A stretch of DNA of 64,000 nt from Mercurialis annua (GCF_937616625.2 NC_065573.1:21901001-21965000), one strand, 5' to 3'; counted from the stretch's first letter, positions 44,825 through 57,641 are shown. Notes: generated by a model from the letters alone, not told the origin. Made by a program: numbers and translations.

Positions 44825-44931
44825 CAACGTTGTTTTTAATTATTATTTATTAATTTTAGTCTTTACTTTTAGTTTTTTTTCCTTTTCTTTTTTCTTTCTT
44901 TCAATTCTCTTTGTCATCTTCAGGATTTTGA

Positions 44932-46098
44932 ATGCTATTGAGACGATCAAAAAGTCTTAATAACGAAGAAATACTTGAGCTGAATCTAGAGATTGAACGA
45001 ACGTGCCGTGCAAATAGAGCGAGAAGAAGACAAGAAAGAGCTGAAAACATGGACGAACTAGCTAATCCCAATCAAGCACAAAGGTTACGTGATATTCAAA
45101 GGCCAACGGTTACTGCTAACCCGTCATGTATCCGTTTGAGTGAAGCAGCAAGGAACTATGAGCTCAAAACTTTCCATCTCAATATGCTGCCTCAGTTTAA
45201 TGGAACGGCTACTGAAGACTCACTAGCCTTTATCAGAGATTTCTATGGTATTGTGCAGACTTTACCGCTGAACAATCTCAATGAGGATGAGTTAAAGACG
45301 AGGTGTTTTCCTCATTGCCTGAAAGGAGACGCGAAACAGTGGCTGTTAAACCAGCCAGAAGGTGTTTTTCTCACATGGGAGGATGTCTACAATGAATTCA
45401 TGCTGAGGTTCTACTCACCCCAAAAGACCATAGATCTCAGGGCGAAAATTTGCAACTTTGTGCAGCGAGATCCAGAGTCGTTTCATGAAGCATGGGAAAG
45501 GTTTAAGCTACTCTTGACTCAGTGCCCTCATCACCAAGTGCCGGAAAATTTGCTGACTCAGTTTTTCTATGATGGCCTAAACGTTACTTGTCAAACGCTA
45601 GTTGACACAGCTTCTGGAGGTTATTATGGAGATACAACAGCTGCAGAACTCATGAAAACCTATGAGAAGTTGGCAATGAATTCAAGGCAGAAGGCAATCA
45701 GAGGAAAAAGGGCAGGAGTATATGAAATCAATTCTCATTCTGATCTCTCAGCACAAATGGCTGATTTAACCAAGCAAGTCAAGATGCTTATAGACAGAGA
45801 TACTTCCAATCAAGAATCATGTGCCTTTTGTGGGATGTTTGGACACAATGCAAATGTGTGCGCAAACATTGGATCGACACCACCAAACAGCGAGGAAGAA
45901 AATTTCATGGGAGCCTTCCAGGGTAGACAAGTCAAGAATGATCCTCAAACACTTATAACCCTGGATGGCGCAACCACCCAAATTTCTCATGGAGGGATCA
46001 AGGAGCGAATAGGCAAGCACCACCTCCGGGATTTCAGCAACATCAGAATAATCCAGATAGGAAACCTTCGGTGGAGGAGATGCTATCTCAGTTCTTAG
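44932..46098 (+). pseudogene. gag of the gag-protease element (frame-shifted at its end)
   Basis: 388-residue ORF. The capsid-like Retrotrans_gag domain is at about 80-215 (TRCFPHCLKGDAKQWLLNQP; FYSPQKTIDLRAKI; FHEAWERFKLLLTQCPHHQV). A CX2CX4HX4C zinc knuckle (CAFCGMFGHNANVC) is near 297-310. From about 45930-45954 the reading frame is lost: the sequence characteristic of the Gag C-terminal spacer continues in another frame, and this ORF reads out-of-frame sequence until 46098. A one-base loss in this interval explains it, or the shift could be a programmed one. Similar in style to the Gag part of the ORF at 15055. Confidence 0.85.
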
Positions 46099-47198
46099 CG
46101 ACTCAAGATACCACTATTAAGAGGATGGATGCAAAAATTGACCAGTTGGCACAGTCAAGTCAAGCATCAATTCACAAATTAGAGTTGCAGCTGGGCCAAT
46201 TGGCACGAACTGTTGCTGAACGTGAACAAGGCAAACTCCCTAGTAATACTGAGAATAATCCAAGAGAGGTGGTTATGGCCATTAGTCTAGGGAGCGAAAC
46301 TCGGGCAGGAGATGGAAGCAAAGGCAGGAAAGTAATTGAGATTGTCGACGATAGAGACGACAAGGAAGAGAGTGAGCACGATGCAAAGCAAGGGAATGAT
46401 CTTGATAAGGAAGTGGTGGCTGATCCTTCAGTCAAACCTTATGTTCCACCAATTCCATATCCACAAAGACTTAAGAAGAAAACTACTAGCAATAATTTTC
46501 AGCACTTTCTTAATGCCTTTAAAAAGATTGAGCTTAATATTCCTATTTTGCAGGCCCTTGCTAAGATTCCTTCCTATGCCAAGTTCTTAAAAAAACTAGT
46601 TTCCAACAAGAGCAAGCTAGAGGAGTACGCCACTGTAGCTTTAACTGAAGAATGCAGTGCCATACTTCAAAGGAAGCTACCACCTAAGCTTAAAGACCCA
46701 GGGAGTTTTTCTATTCCTTGTATTATTGGTGATACCACTATCTCTAAATGTTTGTGTGACCTTGGTGCTAGTGTGAATATTATGCCTGCATCTCTTTATA
46801 ATAGGCTTGGCATGAAAGAAATGAAGCCCACAACTGTGTCTTTACAATTGGCCGATCGATCGATCAAATACCCTTTAGGCATTGTAGAAGACTTATTTGT
46901 GCAAGTGGGCAAGTTTTATTTTCCTGCAGATTTTCTTGTCTTAGAAACAGAGGATGAAAATGATATATCTATGATTTTAGGTAGACCATTTTTAGCTACA
47001 AGAGGTGTGTTGATTGATGTTGTTAAAGGTAAGCTTACCTTTAGGATGGGGAGTGAAAAAGAAGAATTTAATATTCTTAAAGCCATGAAACACCCATTAC
47101 TTGATGATTCTTGTTTTAGTGTCGATATTATTTACCATGCTGTTTCACATAATGTTGAACAAGAATCGTTCAAGGAGCCATTAGAAGCGTGTCAATGA
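46071..47198 (+). CDS. Gag C-terminus and aspartic protease of the gag-protease element
   Basis: 375 residues from the first ATG, though the frame is open further upstream to at least 45954 and really continues gag. It starts with a Gln-rich helical Gag spacer (MLSQFLATQDTTIKRM), then an acidic/basic linker (about 80-120), a PPIPYPQRLKK motif and the retropepsin-like domain with LCDLGASVNIMP and MILGRPFLATRGVLIDV. The ORF ends at 47198 with no reverse transcriptase after it, where the Athila-like element at 15055 continues into RT. This is therefore a naturally short gag-protease product or an old deletion derivative that still spreads. Confidence 0.85.
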   Translation: MEEMLSQFLATQDTTIKRMDAKIDQLAQSSQASIHKLELQLGQLARTVAEREQGKLPSNTENNPREVVMAISLGSETRAGDGSKGRKVIEIVDDRDDKEESEHDAKQGNDLDKEVVADPSVKPYVPPIPYPQRLKKKTTSNNFQHFLNAFKKIELNIPILQALAKIPSYAKFLKKLVSNKSKLEEYATVALTEECSAILQRKLPPKLKDPGSFSIPCIIGDTTISKCLCDLGASVNIMPASLYNRLGMKEMKPTTVSLQLADRSIKYPLGIVEDLFVQVGKFYFPADFLVLETEDENDISMILGRPFLATRGVLIDVVKGKLTFRMGSEKEEFNILKAMKHPLLDDSCFSVDIIYHAVSHNVEQESFKEPLEACQ

Positions 47199-47222
47199 GT
47201 CTAGCTAAAGACGTTAAACAAA

Positions 47223-47246
47223 GCGCTAATTGGGAGGCAACCCAAT
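47223..47246 (+). other. Stem-loop with AGGCAA loop after the gag-protease stop
   Basis: GCGC (47223-47226), stem ATTGGG (47229-47234), loop AGGCAA (47235-47240), stem CCCAAT (47241-47246), 24 bases after the stop codon to the GCGC. It corresponds to the stem-loop at 20474-20497 with the same loop and GCGC but a completely different, still paired stem. Confidence 0.65.
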
Positions 47247-48458
47247 ATTTTGTTTTACAATTTTATTTTATTTATCTTTTGTTTAATAATTGTCGTTGTT
47301 TAGTTATTTTTTTCAGTGTCGTAGCGGGTTACAAGACTCTTTCTCCTTTTATTTAGTGGCAGCAATACATCAATAGCATAAAGGAACTCTCGCAGTTAAT
47401 ACGTCACAAGTCAGGGGAGTTTTATGTTTTCTAATTGCTTGCATTTATTTTCATTTATTATGCATCTTGAGGGCAATCTGCGAATTAAGTGTGGGGGAAG
47501 AATCAATTTGGCTTTATGCTTTTGTTTAATTTTTAAGATAGTTTTTAGCTTGTCCTTCAAATTGTTTTTAGTTGTACGTTCTTTGATGAGTCGATTACCC
47601 TTAAATTATCACTAGAGTCAAGTAATTAATTATCACTTTTTGAATGGTTTTGCAATTATCAACTTAAGTTATCTTTGGTTAGTAGCTAGTGCGATGGTTT
47701 AATGACTTGAAATTGTTGTTTTTATTGAAATTGGTTGAATTCTAAAAATTTATTTAACTAATTAACCTTTGTAAATCTCTTAGACTTTAATCTGAATCGA
47801 AAATAGATGAGAATGAGTGTTAGTATGAATTTAGTTGCTTCAAAAAGGTGAGATGGAGCGTAAAACGCACTCACCAGAAAATATTCCTTTGAATCACTCG
47901 GTCATAAAAGAAATTACTATTCCGCTAATTTTGACTCTAGGAACATAAATGTTTAAACTTTTAGTGGTCAAGGTTATGAATAGGGCTTATAGCCACTTGA
48001 AATTGTGATTTACCAAAGTACACCGTTGATATTTTCTAGTTGATGTATTTTTGGTGGAAAAGCTAGATGACATTTCAAGTAGATAGAGTGTTCAATTGAA
48101 AATAAATTAAGAGTGGAATGGAGCGTAAAACGCACCCACTAAAGAGACAGAGCGTAAAACACACTCAAAAAGAAAAAAAATTAGAGCAAGCAACTTTCTT
48201 CATACTTTTACTTATGATTTTTTGATTTTTAGTTCATATTTTAGTTTATTAGATTTACTTAGTTTAATTATTCGAATAATAAAGGCTTGAGATATTTTCC
48301 TTTATTGTTTTTGTAGGTCATCTAATCATCGTATGTAGTGAATAATTTTTGTAATTTGGCTGGTGTTGTTAACTTTTCTTTAAGTGGTTTTTAATTTCTG
48401 AATCTCTTGCTATGATTTTTGGGTGTATTAATGTGTTATAGAACGGGCTAAATTCAGT
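47247..48458 (+). other. 3' non-coding region of the gag-protease element
   Basis: No credible ORF. Contains three copies of GGAGCGTAAAACGCACTCA-like sequence (47855-47873, 48120-48138, 48150-48167) and otherwise T-rich DNA. Confidence 0.7.
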
Positions 48459-48497
48459 TTGCTTGAGGACAAGCAAAAGCTCAAGTGTGGGGGAATT
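48459..48497 (+). other. Stem-loop and polypurine tract before the 3' LTR
   Basis: TTGCTTG-AGGA-CAAGCAA at 48459-48476 is identical to 24376-24393. The purine tract AGTGTGGGGGAATT follows directly before the LTR at 48498. Confidence 0.8.
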
Positions 48498-49820
48498 TGA
48501 TAAACCATAATTTTACGTATCTTGTTGAGAATATTGTGTTTTAATTGTTATGAAATTATGTAAATTATGGTTTGATTATTGCCTTGATTCGTGGAATTTG
48601 CTAACTTTCTTTAGGATTAAGCAAATGCGTAATAAAGAGCCGAATGGACCGAAGATTGAAACAAAATTCGCTATTTCGGAGTCGACCTTATCTGCAGCTT
48701 TATCTGCCCAGTAGAAAAGGCTGGAGGTAAGGTCAACGACCTTACCTCTGACCGGACCTGCCCAGTAGAAAAGGCTGGAGGTAAGGTCCACCTTCTGCCA
48801 GCATTTTTGAAGCCAACCGGACCTACGACTTTACCTACCCAGCAGAACCGGTCCGTAGGTCCGGTCAAGAGCAAAGATCAGTCCGTTTTTTAGGGTTTTT
48901 CCTTTAAACTTGGGGACTATAAAAGGCAAAAAGGGGAGCTGAGTTGGGGTTCGATTTTTACACAACTCAGAGACCTTGGAAGCAACCACAAGGAGGAAAA
49001 AGACCGAATTGGCGATTGGAGTAAGGATTCTTAACGATCGAAGGAGGGAATCAACTGACGATTGCTCTAACCTGGAATCAAAGAGTTTTTCCTTATTCTC
49101 TACTCAATGAACTCTTTTAATTCTGTTTTTGCTTTCCAATCTCAGATTATGTGTAGCTAAACTTTTACATTAGAGCTAGGGATGTAGTTTAATTGTGAGA
49201 TTCATTGTTATTTTATGGATTGAAGTTTTATATTAGCAAGAGATTGTTTAATATCGTGTTTTCAGTAATTAATTCTTGTGTTCATCGTTGTTTGATTGTT
49301 TGGCCATCAATTGAACTTTATCTAGAATTTATGTGAAGTATTGAGAGATGAAACGTAAATTCTGATCTAGAATTAATTCGCATAACTATCGTAGGATAGA
49401 GATATACCTACGGATTTGTGTATGACATATAGGTTGTAATCCTTCATCATTCGATTAAATTAGGGTTTGGATTGAGAAATTAAACTCACTTTAATTGAAT
49501 AGGCTTTCTTGATTCGAGAGAATACTAAAGCAATTTTGAATATCGTCATTGAATCACATCAATTTCATAGATGACAATGTATCTTATAATTAAGTGAAAC
49601 CCCAAAACTCTAGTGTTCTTCGCCATTAATTTATCTTTGCATCTTAATATTTGTCGCTCTATTTACTTTAGTTAATTAGTTTAAATAAATTACATTCAAA
49701 TTTTAATTGTCTTAGCTATAATTAATACGAATAATAGTTAATCCGTTGTCTCTGTGGATACGACCTTATTTGCTACGATTACATTCTGTATACTTGCAGG
49801 AGTTGCATTTTTAGCTATCA
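48498..49820 (+). repeat. 3' LTR of the gag-protease element
   Basis: 1323 bp, as the 5' LTR. Differences seen include AATTCG/GATTCG, AAAAATC/AAAGATC, GCAAGG/GTAAGG, TTCCAT/TTTCAT and CTTGTTT/CTTATTT. Confidence 0.93.
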
Positions 49821-49825
49821 CTTAC

Positions 49826-52800
49826 CTACTGATTGGATTTTCATTTTGTCTTAAATAAATTCAACTAGACTTGTCTTGTATTTACATGTAGACTCTAAGA
49901 CATTTAATAGTGCTCAAAATACAATTAGAAAAGCGAATAAATGATTCAAATCTTGATACTTTTCCCTTACAAAAATTATCTAACAAAAGACACCTTGCAG
50001 GGATGTAGATTTAGGACTAGATTAATCAATAAGTTTTTTTAGTTATCAAGGCTCCAACCAAAGGTTTCAATTTAATAAAATTCGATTCTATTAGCAAAAT
50101 AATTTTATGCTGGTTTTTGATTCAGCTGCTTCTCACTGCTGAGGTAATTATTATGCTATCAACTGCTTATATTTGATGAGATAGATACTCTGTTGTTCCT
50201 TCATCCAATATAGTAGTGCCAAGTGTCTTTGGTAATTAGTTAGTGTGAGCTCCATTTTGAAGATGAAAAGTGTCACTAGTTAGTTACTAATATGTGATTT
50301 GGCTTTGTATATAAAACAGCTGCATTACAACAGAATCAAATTAATGAAAACAGATTTTATTGAGCTTACAAATGTAAAACATTAGTTTGAAAGAATGAAG
50401 TATAAAACATGCTAAAAGGAGAGTCAAATTGCAGTAATTGCAAAAGCCAGAAGTCAATGCAACTATGCTAATAGTTTTAGGGTGAATATGATCATTGAAT
50501 CAGTTTAGTAAAATTGTCATATTCTCACATGATGGGCATCTGTATCACCAAGTAGTTGGCTAGAAAGAACTAAATTTTGTTATTCCTTTTAAAATGTGTT
50601 TTAAATACCAAAAAAGCAACAAATATATCTTTTTCATTTTAAAAATTAAATGGATCTTGGTTACTGTTTCTTTTCTTCTGAACATTTTAGTTTCTATGAT
50701 CTTAGCATCTTTGCTTAATGGTACTGTATTACTATTATATGATCTTGTGCATCTTTGCTAGAAAAAATAAGCATAGCTAGTAGCTTCTTGTTGGACATCC
50801 TACTGGAAAGGTCCAGTTTCATTTAGACCTGTGCATGTATCTACCCATGCCCACGCAGCTTGAGTCGGCCTGAATACTTGAATTCGATACGAAGCCCGGT
50901 CCGGACGTGAGCCCACATTTGGCTCGCTATTTTGTAAGGGACTTGAACTTCTAATTTTTATTCAAATCATATGTACGCCTGAAAAAAGCTAGCTCTAGTA
51001 ATTTGCATAAATTTAAGTGGTTTTGTTTTTTGAGAAATACACATGTAATGGTAAAATATTTTTGAAAAAGTTCTGACCAAAAATATTATAAATATACGGG
51101 TTGACCAAAATTGTTGTAAGATACTAAAAATACGGTTAATTTAAATTTACTAACAGTTTATTATCGGTTTACTAAAAATAAATTTACTAACAGTCTACTA
51201 TCGATTTATTAAAAATAAATTTACTATAAATGTAATAATGGTTTACTTAAAATAATATTATATTATTGTTTATTTTTGAATTATTAATATTATAAAATAT
51301 GTATTAAATTAGTTTAAATTTTGTTATTTTTATTTTATTATAAGAAAGTTCATTATTAATTTACTAAAAGATAAATTTACCTTTTTCATTTTTTTTTAAA
51401 TTAGATATAATTATAAAAACAAAAGGCTCTTCTTTTCCTTCTTAAAAAATGGCCAAATTGCCAAAAAATGGAGACGGCTTGCATTAAATTGCCAAGAGGC
51501 CAAATTGACGAAAAAATGGAAAATAATTTTATGTTCTCGTCGAGCACAAGCAGGGCGAAGTTATTCATTGATTTAGGTGGTCAGTTGACCACCTTTGATA
51601 TTTTTCCCTCTTAATTAATAATATATAAATTAATATAAAATAATAAATTTAATTATTTTCTTAACATGTTTCCCACCTTATTTCTTGTGATTATACCAAA
51701 TGACTTTTAAATTTACATCATATGAAAAATTTGACCCCGTTTAAAATATTTTATGGCTTCGCTTATTAAGGAAATTATTCCATGTGCTCGACGAGCAACT
51801 TGCCAAAAGAGCTATTTAATTTGTTGTGTTTGCCAAGCACAACAATTTTCCTATACATGTACTTCGCGAGTACAATAAAAGAAGGGTAGAGTCCAGAAGA
51901 TTTGTTTCGTCTCCTTCATTTTTTCGGTGTTAAAATTTGTACAGTTTAAAAAACTAGCAGAAATATAGGTCTATGTATTATTATAATAAGAAATCATGAA
52001 AAGAAAGATAAAAGTTTAGCTCCGGTTATTTTCTACCGTATTTCTACAATGATCGGCGTTTTTTAAAGATTATCTATCTGTTTTCTGGTTGTGAGCCTAA
52101 TTTTCTCTAAATTTTGGGTTTGGATAATTGAAAGAAATTATGAATTGAGACTTAGGCTGATAGTTGGACTAGAAGAATCAAACCCAAAGAGCCCAGATCC
52201 AGCCCATAATTAACTCTAATTGCGTATCAAATTTCAGCTTTTCTCCAATAACAATGTCCTTAGATGGGTCATGACTGGACTATGACCGCTGGCTGCATGT
52301 ACCCATATAGGTCATGACTGGTTATAGGCCAGCCCTAACATACATCCTGAACAAATTAAGACCAGAGTGCTTATTCCATGTAACGATTGTGCCACGTTAT
52401 GTTTACAAACAGCCAATGCACATTTGCAATAGGAAATCTTTAATCAGTATTTATTTTTTTATCATTAAATATTAACACGTGGTCAACGCATCATTGGTTT
52501 GTTGCACAAATAACATGATGCGACCGTTGCGTTGTTTAATCTATACCCTTTACGGACTAATGAAAAATGTAAATTATTTTTCACAAAACGTATATAGATT
52601 AAATGAACTTGAGCTAGTTATGATTAAGTTACAAGAATGAAACATTAACTAGTTAGCAGATTGTTAAAGCATAAAGTAACAAAAAAACTAGAACAAAAAG
52701 TAGAAGATTAGAGAAATAAATTAATAGAAACTTTTAGAAAAAGGAGTGTATATGGTACGTAATTCCATCACCCTTTATATTAATAAGGCTGTCATGTCAA

Positions 52801-53850
52801 AATTACACCAACTTTTTCTTCATCAGATGCCTTTAAAACCTGAAAACTATTAAAAACTATTAATCTTCACATATTGCTTTCATCCACATGGCCACGTTTA
52901 ATAGAACCGTAGGAGATGCTTATTTTGAAGCTTCAAAGCATAAAATCAGCGGCCCTTTTGAGTAGATAATGCCATTTTTTACTTTTAATTTTGCTTTTTT
53001 CATAGAAAAAGAGAAATCAAAGAGAGATAAGCATAAATTGCTTTTCTTTAAACAAAAGATAAAAAGAAAACTAATTAAAACTCTATAATGCCTTTAAGTA
53101 TTTATTAACACTTGTATTTAGGGCTTGTTTGAGATTGTTGTTTATAGTAAAAAAAATGGGTAAAACAATTTTATACATCCACATTTTTAATCAAAATAAA
53201 AAAATTATCCTTAAAAATAATTTGTGACAATTTGACCCGTTCATTATAAATCTATTTTCGAATATATAATTTTGCATTTCAAACCCACGTAACCTTTTTT
53301 AAATTGAAATAAGATATGAATTAATTTTATAATAATCATTCATCCAATCAACAGTAAATCATCCACTATAAAATAAAGAACTTACTGAAAAAAAGGGAAA
53401 TAAAGATAACCCTATTTTAGAAATTCAGCAAGAAACAGTTAGGTATGGCTGTTGTTACAGTTAAACATATATTTGGTTATTTAAAAATAAAGTTATATAT
53501 AAGTGTTTGTATTGGTTAGGGTGTGTTGCAAGAAACAAATATAAATGCAGCTAGCTAGGTCTTTCATATTCATTCAAACACTTCTTTTTGTGGCATTTGC
53601 AGAGAAGAATTTGTTTTGAGTTGTTCAAAATTATTTAGTGCGCTTTGTATGTCTTTTTAGGCTAACAAAGATGCAACCTTTTTGACTGGTCACTCAGAAA
53701 CTCATTCTAAAGCAAATTTTTTTTAACCGGAAGAATTAACTTCATTAGAAAAGCAAATTCATACAGTTTTGGAATGTTTGCTTTTTTTTTTGTTGGATTA
53801 GTTTATAGACAGATTAGGACTCTATATATAATAATAATTGATCAATCTTG
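49826..53850. other. Intergenic DNA without a recognisable gene
   Basis: No ORF above 60 codons on either strand over 4 kb. Notable patches: a 37-bp imperfect tandem repeat at 51143-51254; a GC-richer patch at 50820-50930 (CTGTGCATGTATCTACCCATGCCC, AGCCCGGTCCGGACGTGAGC) that looks like a transposon fragment; inverted copies of CTCGTCGAGCACA at about 51537 and 51785; and a doubled GGTCATGACTGG at 52266 and 52306. A non-coding RNA or a promoter could be hidden here, but nothing shows it. Confidence 0.4.
51143..51254 (+). repeat. 37-bp imperfect tandem repeat, three copies
   Basis: Units begin AATTTACTAACAGT at 51144 and 51181 and, more diverged, AATTTACTATAAAT at 51218; each ends in TTTACTAAAAATA-like sequence. 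Confidence 0.75.
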
Positions 53851-53939
53851 TGCTATATATAATTTTTTTTTTGGATAAATGATAATTTATTAAGCACTAC
53901 CACAAGGAGTGGAAGGCAAACAATCCAAAAAAGGATCAA

Positions 53940-56900
53940 TCACACGGGAACAATAAAAGTGTCTAAACATCTAAAGACATCATTTCCGTTATATGGAAAC
54001 TGAGGATGGAAGGAGGAATAATATTGAACCGCCTTACAAATACACAAGTATACTAGAGCGTCATGAGAAATTTCCACATTGTTGAAGATCCTATTGTTCC
54101 GAGCTTTCCACAATTCCCAAATGCCAAAAAACCAGATAAGACGCCAAATTTCCTTAAACGAGGAACGGGAATAAGAGCACCATATGCTGAAAAAATGAGT
54201 GACCGAAGGAGGAGAAACCCATAAAATATCGCACTTTGCTAACAGTAAGCACCAAAATTTCCATGCAAAACGGCAATGGCAAATAATGTGAATACTCGTT
54301 TCGTCCAAGTTGCAAACCGAACAACCAATTAAATCTCGCTGAATAATACCTCTAGCCACCAAGGAAGCGTTAGAAAATATCCGATCATGAATGAGAAGCC
54401 ACGAATAAAATTGAATCCGTGGAGGAATTCTAAATTTCCAAACAAGTGGGAAAAGGAATGAAACATCCAAATTGTTAGGAGTACACGTCAGTTGAACTGT
54501 TCCTGAAATGTCTTTTGGCTTAAATGAGTGGAACTTCCCTTTCCATCAAATAATGTCTTTAGAATTATTCTGAACTACCACCTCTAACACCTCGCTGACC
54601 AACTCTTGAAGCTGCTGCAATTCTCCTACTCGTAACCTGCGATTCCAATTAAACTGGAAATCTGAAGTAACAGACGGCAGCGGTTGATTAGGAATGACTT
54701 GGACCGAATAAATCTGATCATAAGCAGAAATATTTTTTGTTCTTGAAAGGGAAAACAACCCAGGAAACCGAAGAGCAAAAGGAGCAGAACCCGACCACGA
54801 ATCCAACCAAAAATTAATAATCCTGCCATCACCAAATTTAACAGTAATACCATTATTAAACATAGTCCAAATCAGATTATTGGCAATACAATGCCTATGA
54901 ATTCCTTTCCAGAGATGTGAAAGAAGTTTGACATTGCAGTCCTTCAAATCAAACCAAGAACGTATAGCCAAACTATTTATCACAACAAAATACCACATAG
55001 ACTGATCTTCAAGCCGAAGCTTCCAGAGCCATTTACAAAGAAGACTTTGATTCTTTATCCGAAATGGAATTAAATTTAAACCCCCTTGATTATAAGGAAG
55101 GCAAACTTTATTCCAAGCAAGCTTGCAGATACCTTTGCCCATAGGATTACCACACCAGAGAAAACGCTTCATACAACTATCCAGAGAAGAAATAACAGAT
55201 TGCGGAATAACTAAGGATCCCATAAAATACACTGGAAAGCTATGAAGCACTGCCTTAATCAAAATCAGTCTGCCTGCAGGAGAAAGCAAATTACCTTTCC
55301 ACAGAGCTAATTGGTCAGAGAATCTAGAAACAACAGGTTTCCACAGCGTAGCTTTAATAGGTTTTGGCGAAAGAGGAATACCCAAATAAGTGATAGGGAA
55401 CCTATCAACCGAACAGCCTAAAATCCTCGAAGCCATCGAGAGAGAAGCGTCATCAACATTAATACCAAGGATTGAGCTTTTTTGGTAATTAATTGATAGC
55501 CCTGAAACAATCTCAAAACAACGGAGAACTCGCAGCAGATTCCTAACCATGTCGAAGTCCTCCGGAATAAAAATCAAAGTGTCATCAGCAAATTGAAGGA
55601 TAGATATCGGATCAACATAACCATCAATTTTGACACCATCAAATAAGTTTAGCCCAACTGCCGAACTAATCATTGCCTTGAGGCCTTCCAATGCTAAAAC
55701 GAATAACATGGGAGACAACGGATCGCCTTGTCTAACACCCTTCCCCATTGAAAAATTCTTTGTAGGACTACCATTAACCAGAACCGATAGCTGCGAAGAC
55801 TCAAAAAAAGCCGAGATCCAATTCAGCCAAGAGGAATCAAAATTCATTTTCGAAAGCATCTTCAGGATAAAGTCCCACGAAATACTATCAAAAGCCTTTC
55901 GAAAATCCAACTTCAGAACAAAAAGTTTCTCCTTACGCCTTGAAGCAATGTGAATAATCTCTGAAGCAATCATATGACAATCATGAATGCTCCTGCCTCT
56001 GATAAAACCAAACTGGTTCTCAGAGATAAGCTGAGGAAGCAAAGGAGAAAGCCTGTTTGCCAACACCTTGGAGATCAATTTGAAAATGCCATTAATCAAA
56101 CTGATTGGTCTGAAATCTGAGATACTGGTAGCTCCCTTAACTTTCGGAATAAGAACAAGAAAAGCCGTGTTGATACCTGCAGGAAAAACACCTGAGCAAT
56201 GCAGAGAATGGAAAATCTCAATGATGTCAGCTTTGAGAATACTCCAAGCTTTCTTGTAAAAAAAGAAATTAAATCCATCCGGACCAGGAGCTTTATTATC
56301 ATCACAATCTAATAAAGTCCGATGAATTTCTTCTTCAGAAAAGGGAGCAGATAGAGCCGCAGATTGTGAGTCAGTTAAGGCATTCACCGCAAGACTGTTA
56401 AGGGCAAAAGGGACACCATGACTCTTTTTATAAAGCTGCTTGTAAAAAGCCAAGACCTGCTCTTTAATATCCCTTGGCTTGACAAAAGTAATGTTATCCA
56501 CAACAATCTCAGAAAGCAAATTATTTCTGGAGTGAACCGACGCCATTGAGTGAAAAAGTTTTGTATTCCTATCTCCAGAAAGATTCCAATTAACCCTTGA
56601 TTTTTGGTGCCAGAGAGATTCAAGTTGTTTAGAAACGCGATAGCTGTCAGAGTGTAAAGAAGAGAGACGATCCTTGTCTGCATCCGATAATGGAGAAATA
56701 TCCGTGGCCGATTCTAACAAATGGATGGAACTATGAATTCCTTCCAACTTTGTATTCAAGTTACCAAAGACATTATGATTCCAATTTTTAATCAAAGAAC
56801 GAAGCTCTCGCAACTTGCTGACCATATCCCCTTGAACCGTGAGTCTGATGTGTTCCCAAGAAGAAGCAACAAAGGATTTAAAATCCTTATCATCCCACCA

Positions 56901-57641
56901 AGCATTGATGGACCTGAAAGGTTTAGGCCCCCAATCAGTGAGAACAGCAGAACGAAACAACAATGGCGTGTGATCCGAATAGTTCCTTGGGAGAGCTGTC
57001 AAAAAACAATTCGGCCATTCAACAAGAACATTTGCCGAGATAAAACACCTATCGATTCTTGATTTTGAAGTTGAATTCTGCCAAGTAAAGAGACGATCCT
57101 GCAAAGGCGTTTCAATTAAATTTGAACCATGAATGAAATCTGCAAAAAGTTGCATAGAAGAGGTAACCGAAATGCAATTAAATCTCTCTTCAGGAGATAA
57201 AACCTCATTAAAATCGCCAATAAGAATACACAATCTCTCTGACACTATTTTCTGTAAAATGATGGGCCAAAAAGCAGCACGTTCTCGAGGACAATTACTA
57301 GCATAGATACAGATGATTCTAACCAGCAAAGACTTCCAAGAAAAATCCAAAACAATCCACCTGTCCCCTATAGACGTAGAAACCGAATCCATCACCTGAC
57401 TATTCCATATACAAATGATGCCACCCGAAGCTCCCGACGAAGGAGCAAAACAATATTCAAAATCCATGTTAGGCCAAAGTCTACGAACCAAAAAATCATC
57501 AAACAATTCTTTTTTAGTTTCGATAAGGCAAATAAGAGATAAATAATTCTTTTTAACCAAAGAACGAATAATACGTTGCTTCCTTGAAAAAGTCAATCCC
57601 CCGCGACAATTCCACGATATGCAGTTAAATGTATTAAACAT
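53940..57641 (-). pseudogene. LINE ORF2: endonuclease, reverse transcriptase and zinc-binding domain, one internal stop
   Basis: From the ATG at 57639-57641 the frame runs 1031 residues to a TGA at 54546-54548, then continues in the same frame to 53940 (about 1233 codons in all). The apurinic-type endonuclease covers about 1-225: NCISWNCRGG, LIETKK, GDFNE at 142-146, RNYSDH. The reverse transcriptase covers about 430-750: APGPDGFNFFFYKKAW, FRPISLINGIFKLISK, KLDFRKAFDS, GVRQGDPLSPMLFV and the catalytic FADD at 684-687. The C-terminal part has W-rich strings, and after the stop the zf-RVT domain (WKFRIPPRIQFYSWLLIHDR, CSVCN...HIICHC). The stop removes the zinc-binding end. ORF2 starts 35 bases after ORF1, which suggests reinitiation. 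Confidence 0.9.

Larger units (their letters stand above)
43478..49820 (+). mobile_element. Non-autonomous gypsy element with gag and protease only
   Basis: A 6343-bp element with two 1323-bp LTRs (43478-44800 and 48498-49820), TG...CA ends and a perfect target duplication CTTAC (43473-43477 and 49821-49825). I count about five differences between the LTRs (0.4%), so it is young. A tRNA-Asp primer site, Athila/Tat-style gag and protease, and a stem-loop plus purine tract before the 3' LTR are present. There is no reverse transcriptase, RNase H or integrase anywhere in the 3.7-kb interior, so replication enzymes must come from elsewhere. Confidence 0.92.

Noticed and set aside
55630..57062. 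Plus-strand ORFs of 63-113 codons
   Set aside because: Antisense shadows of LINE ORF2.
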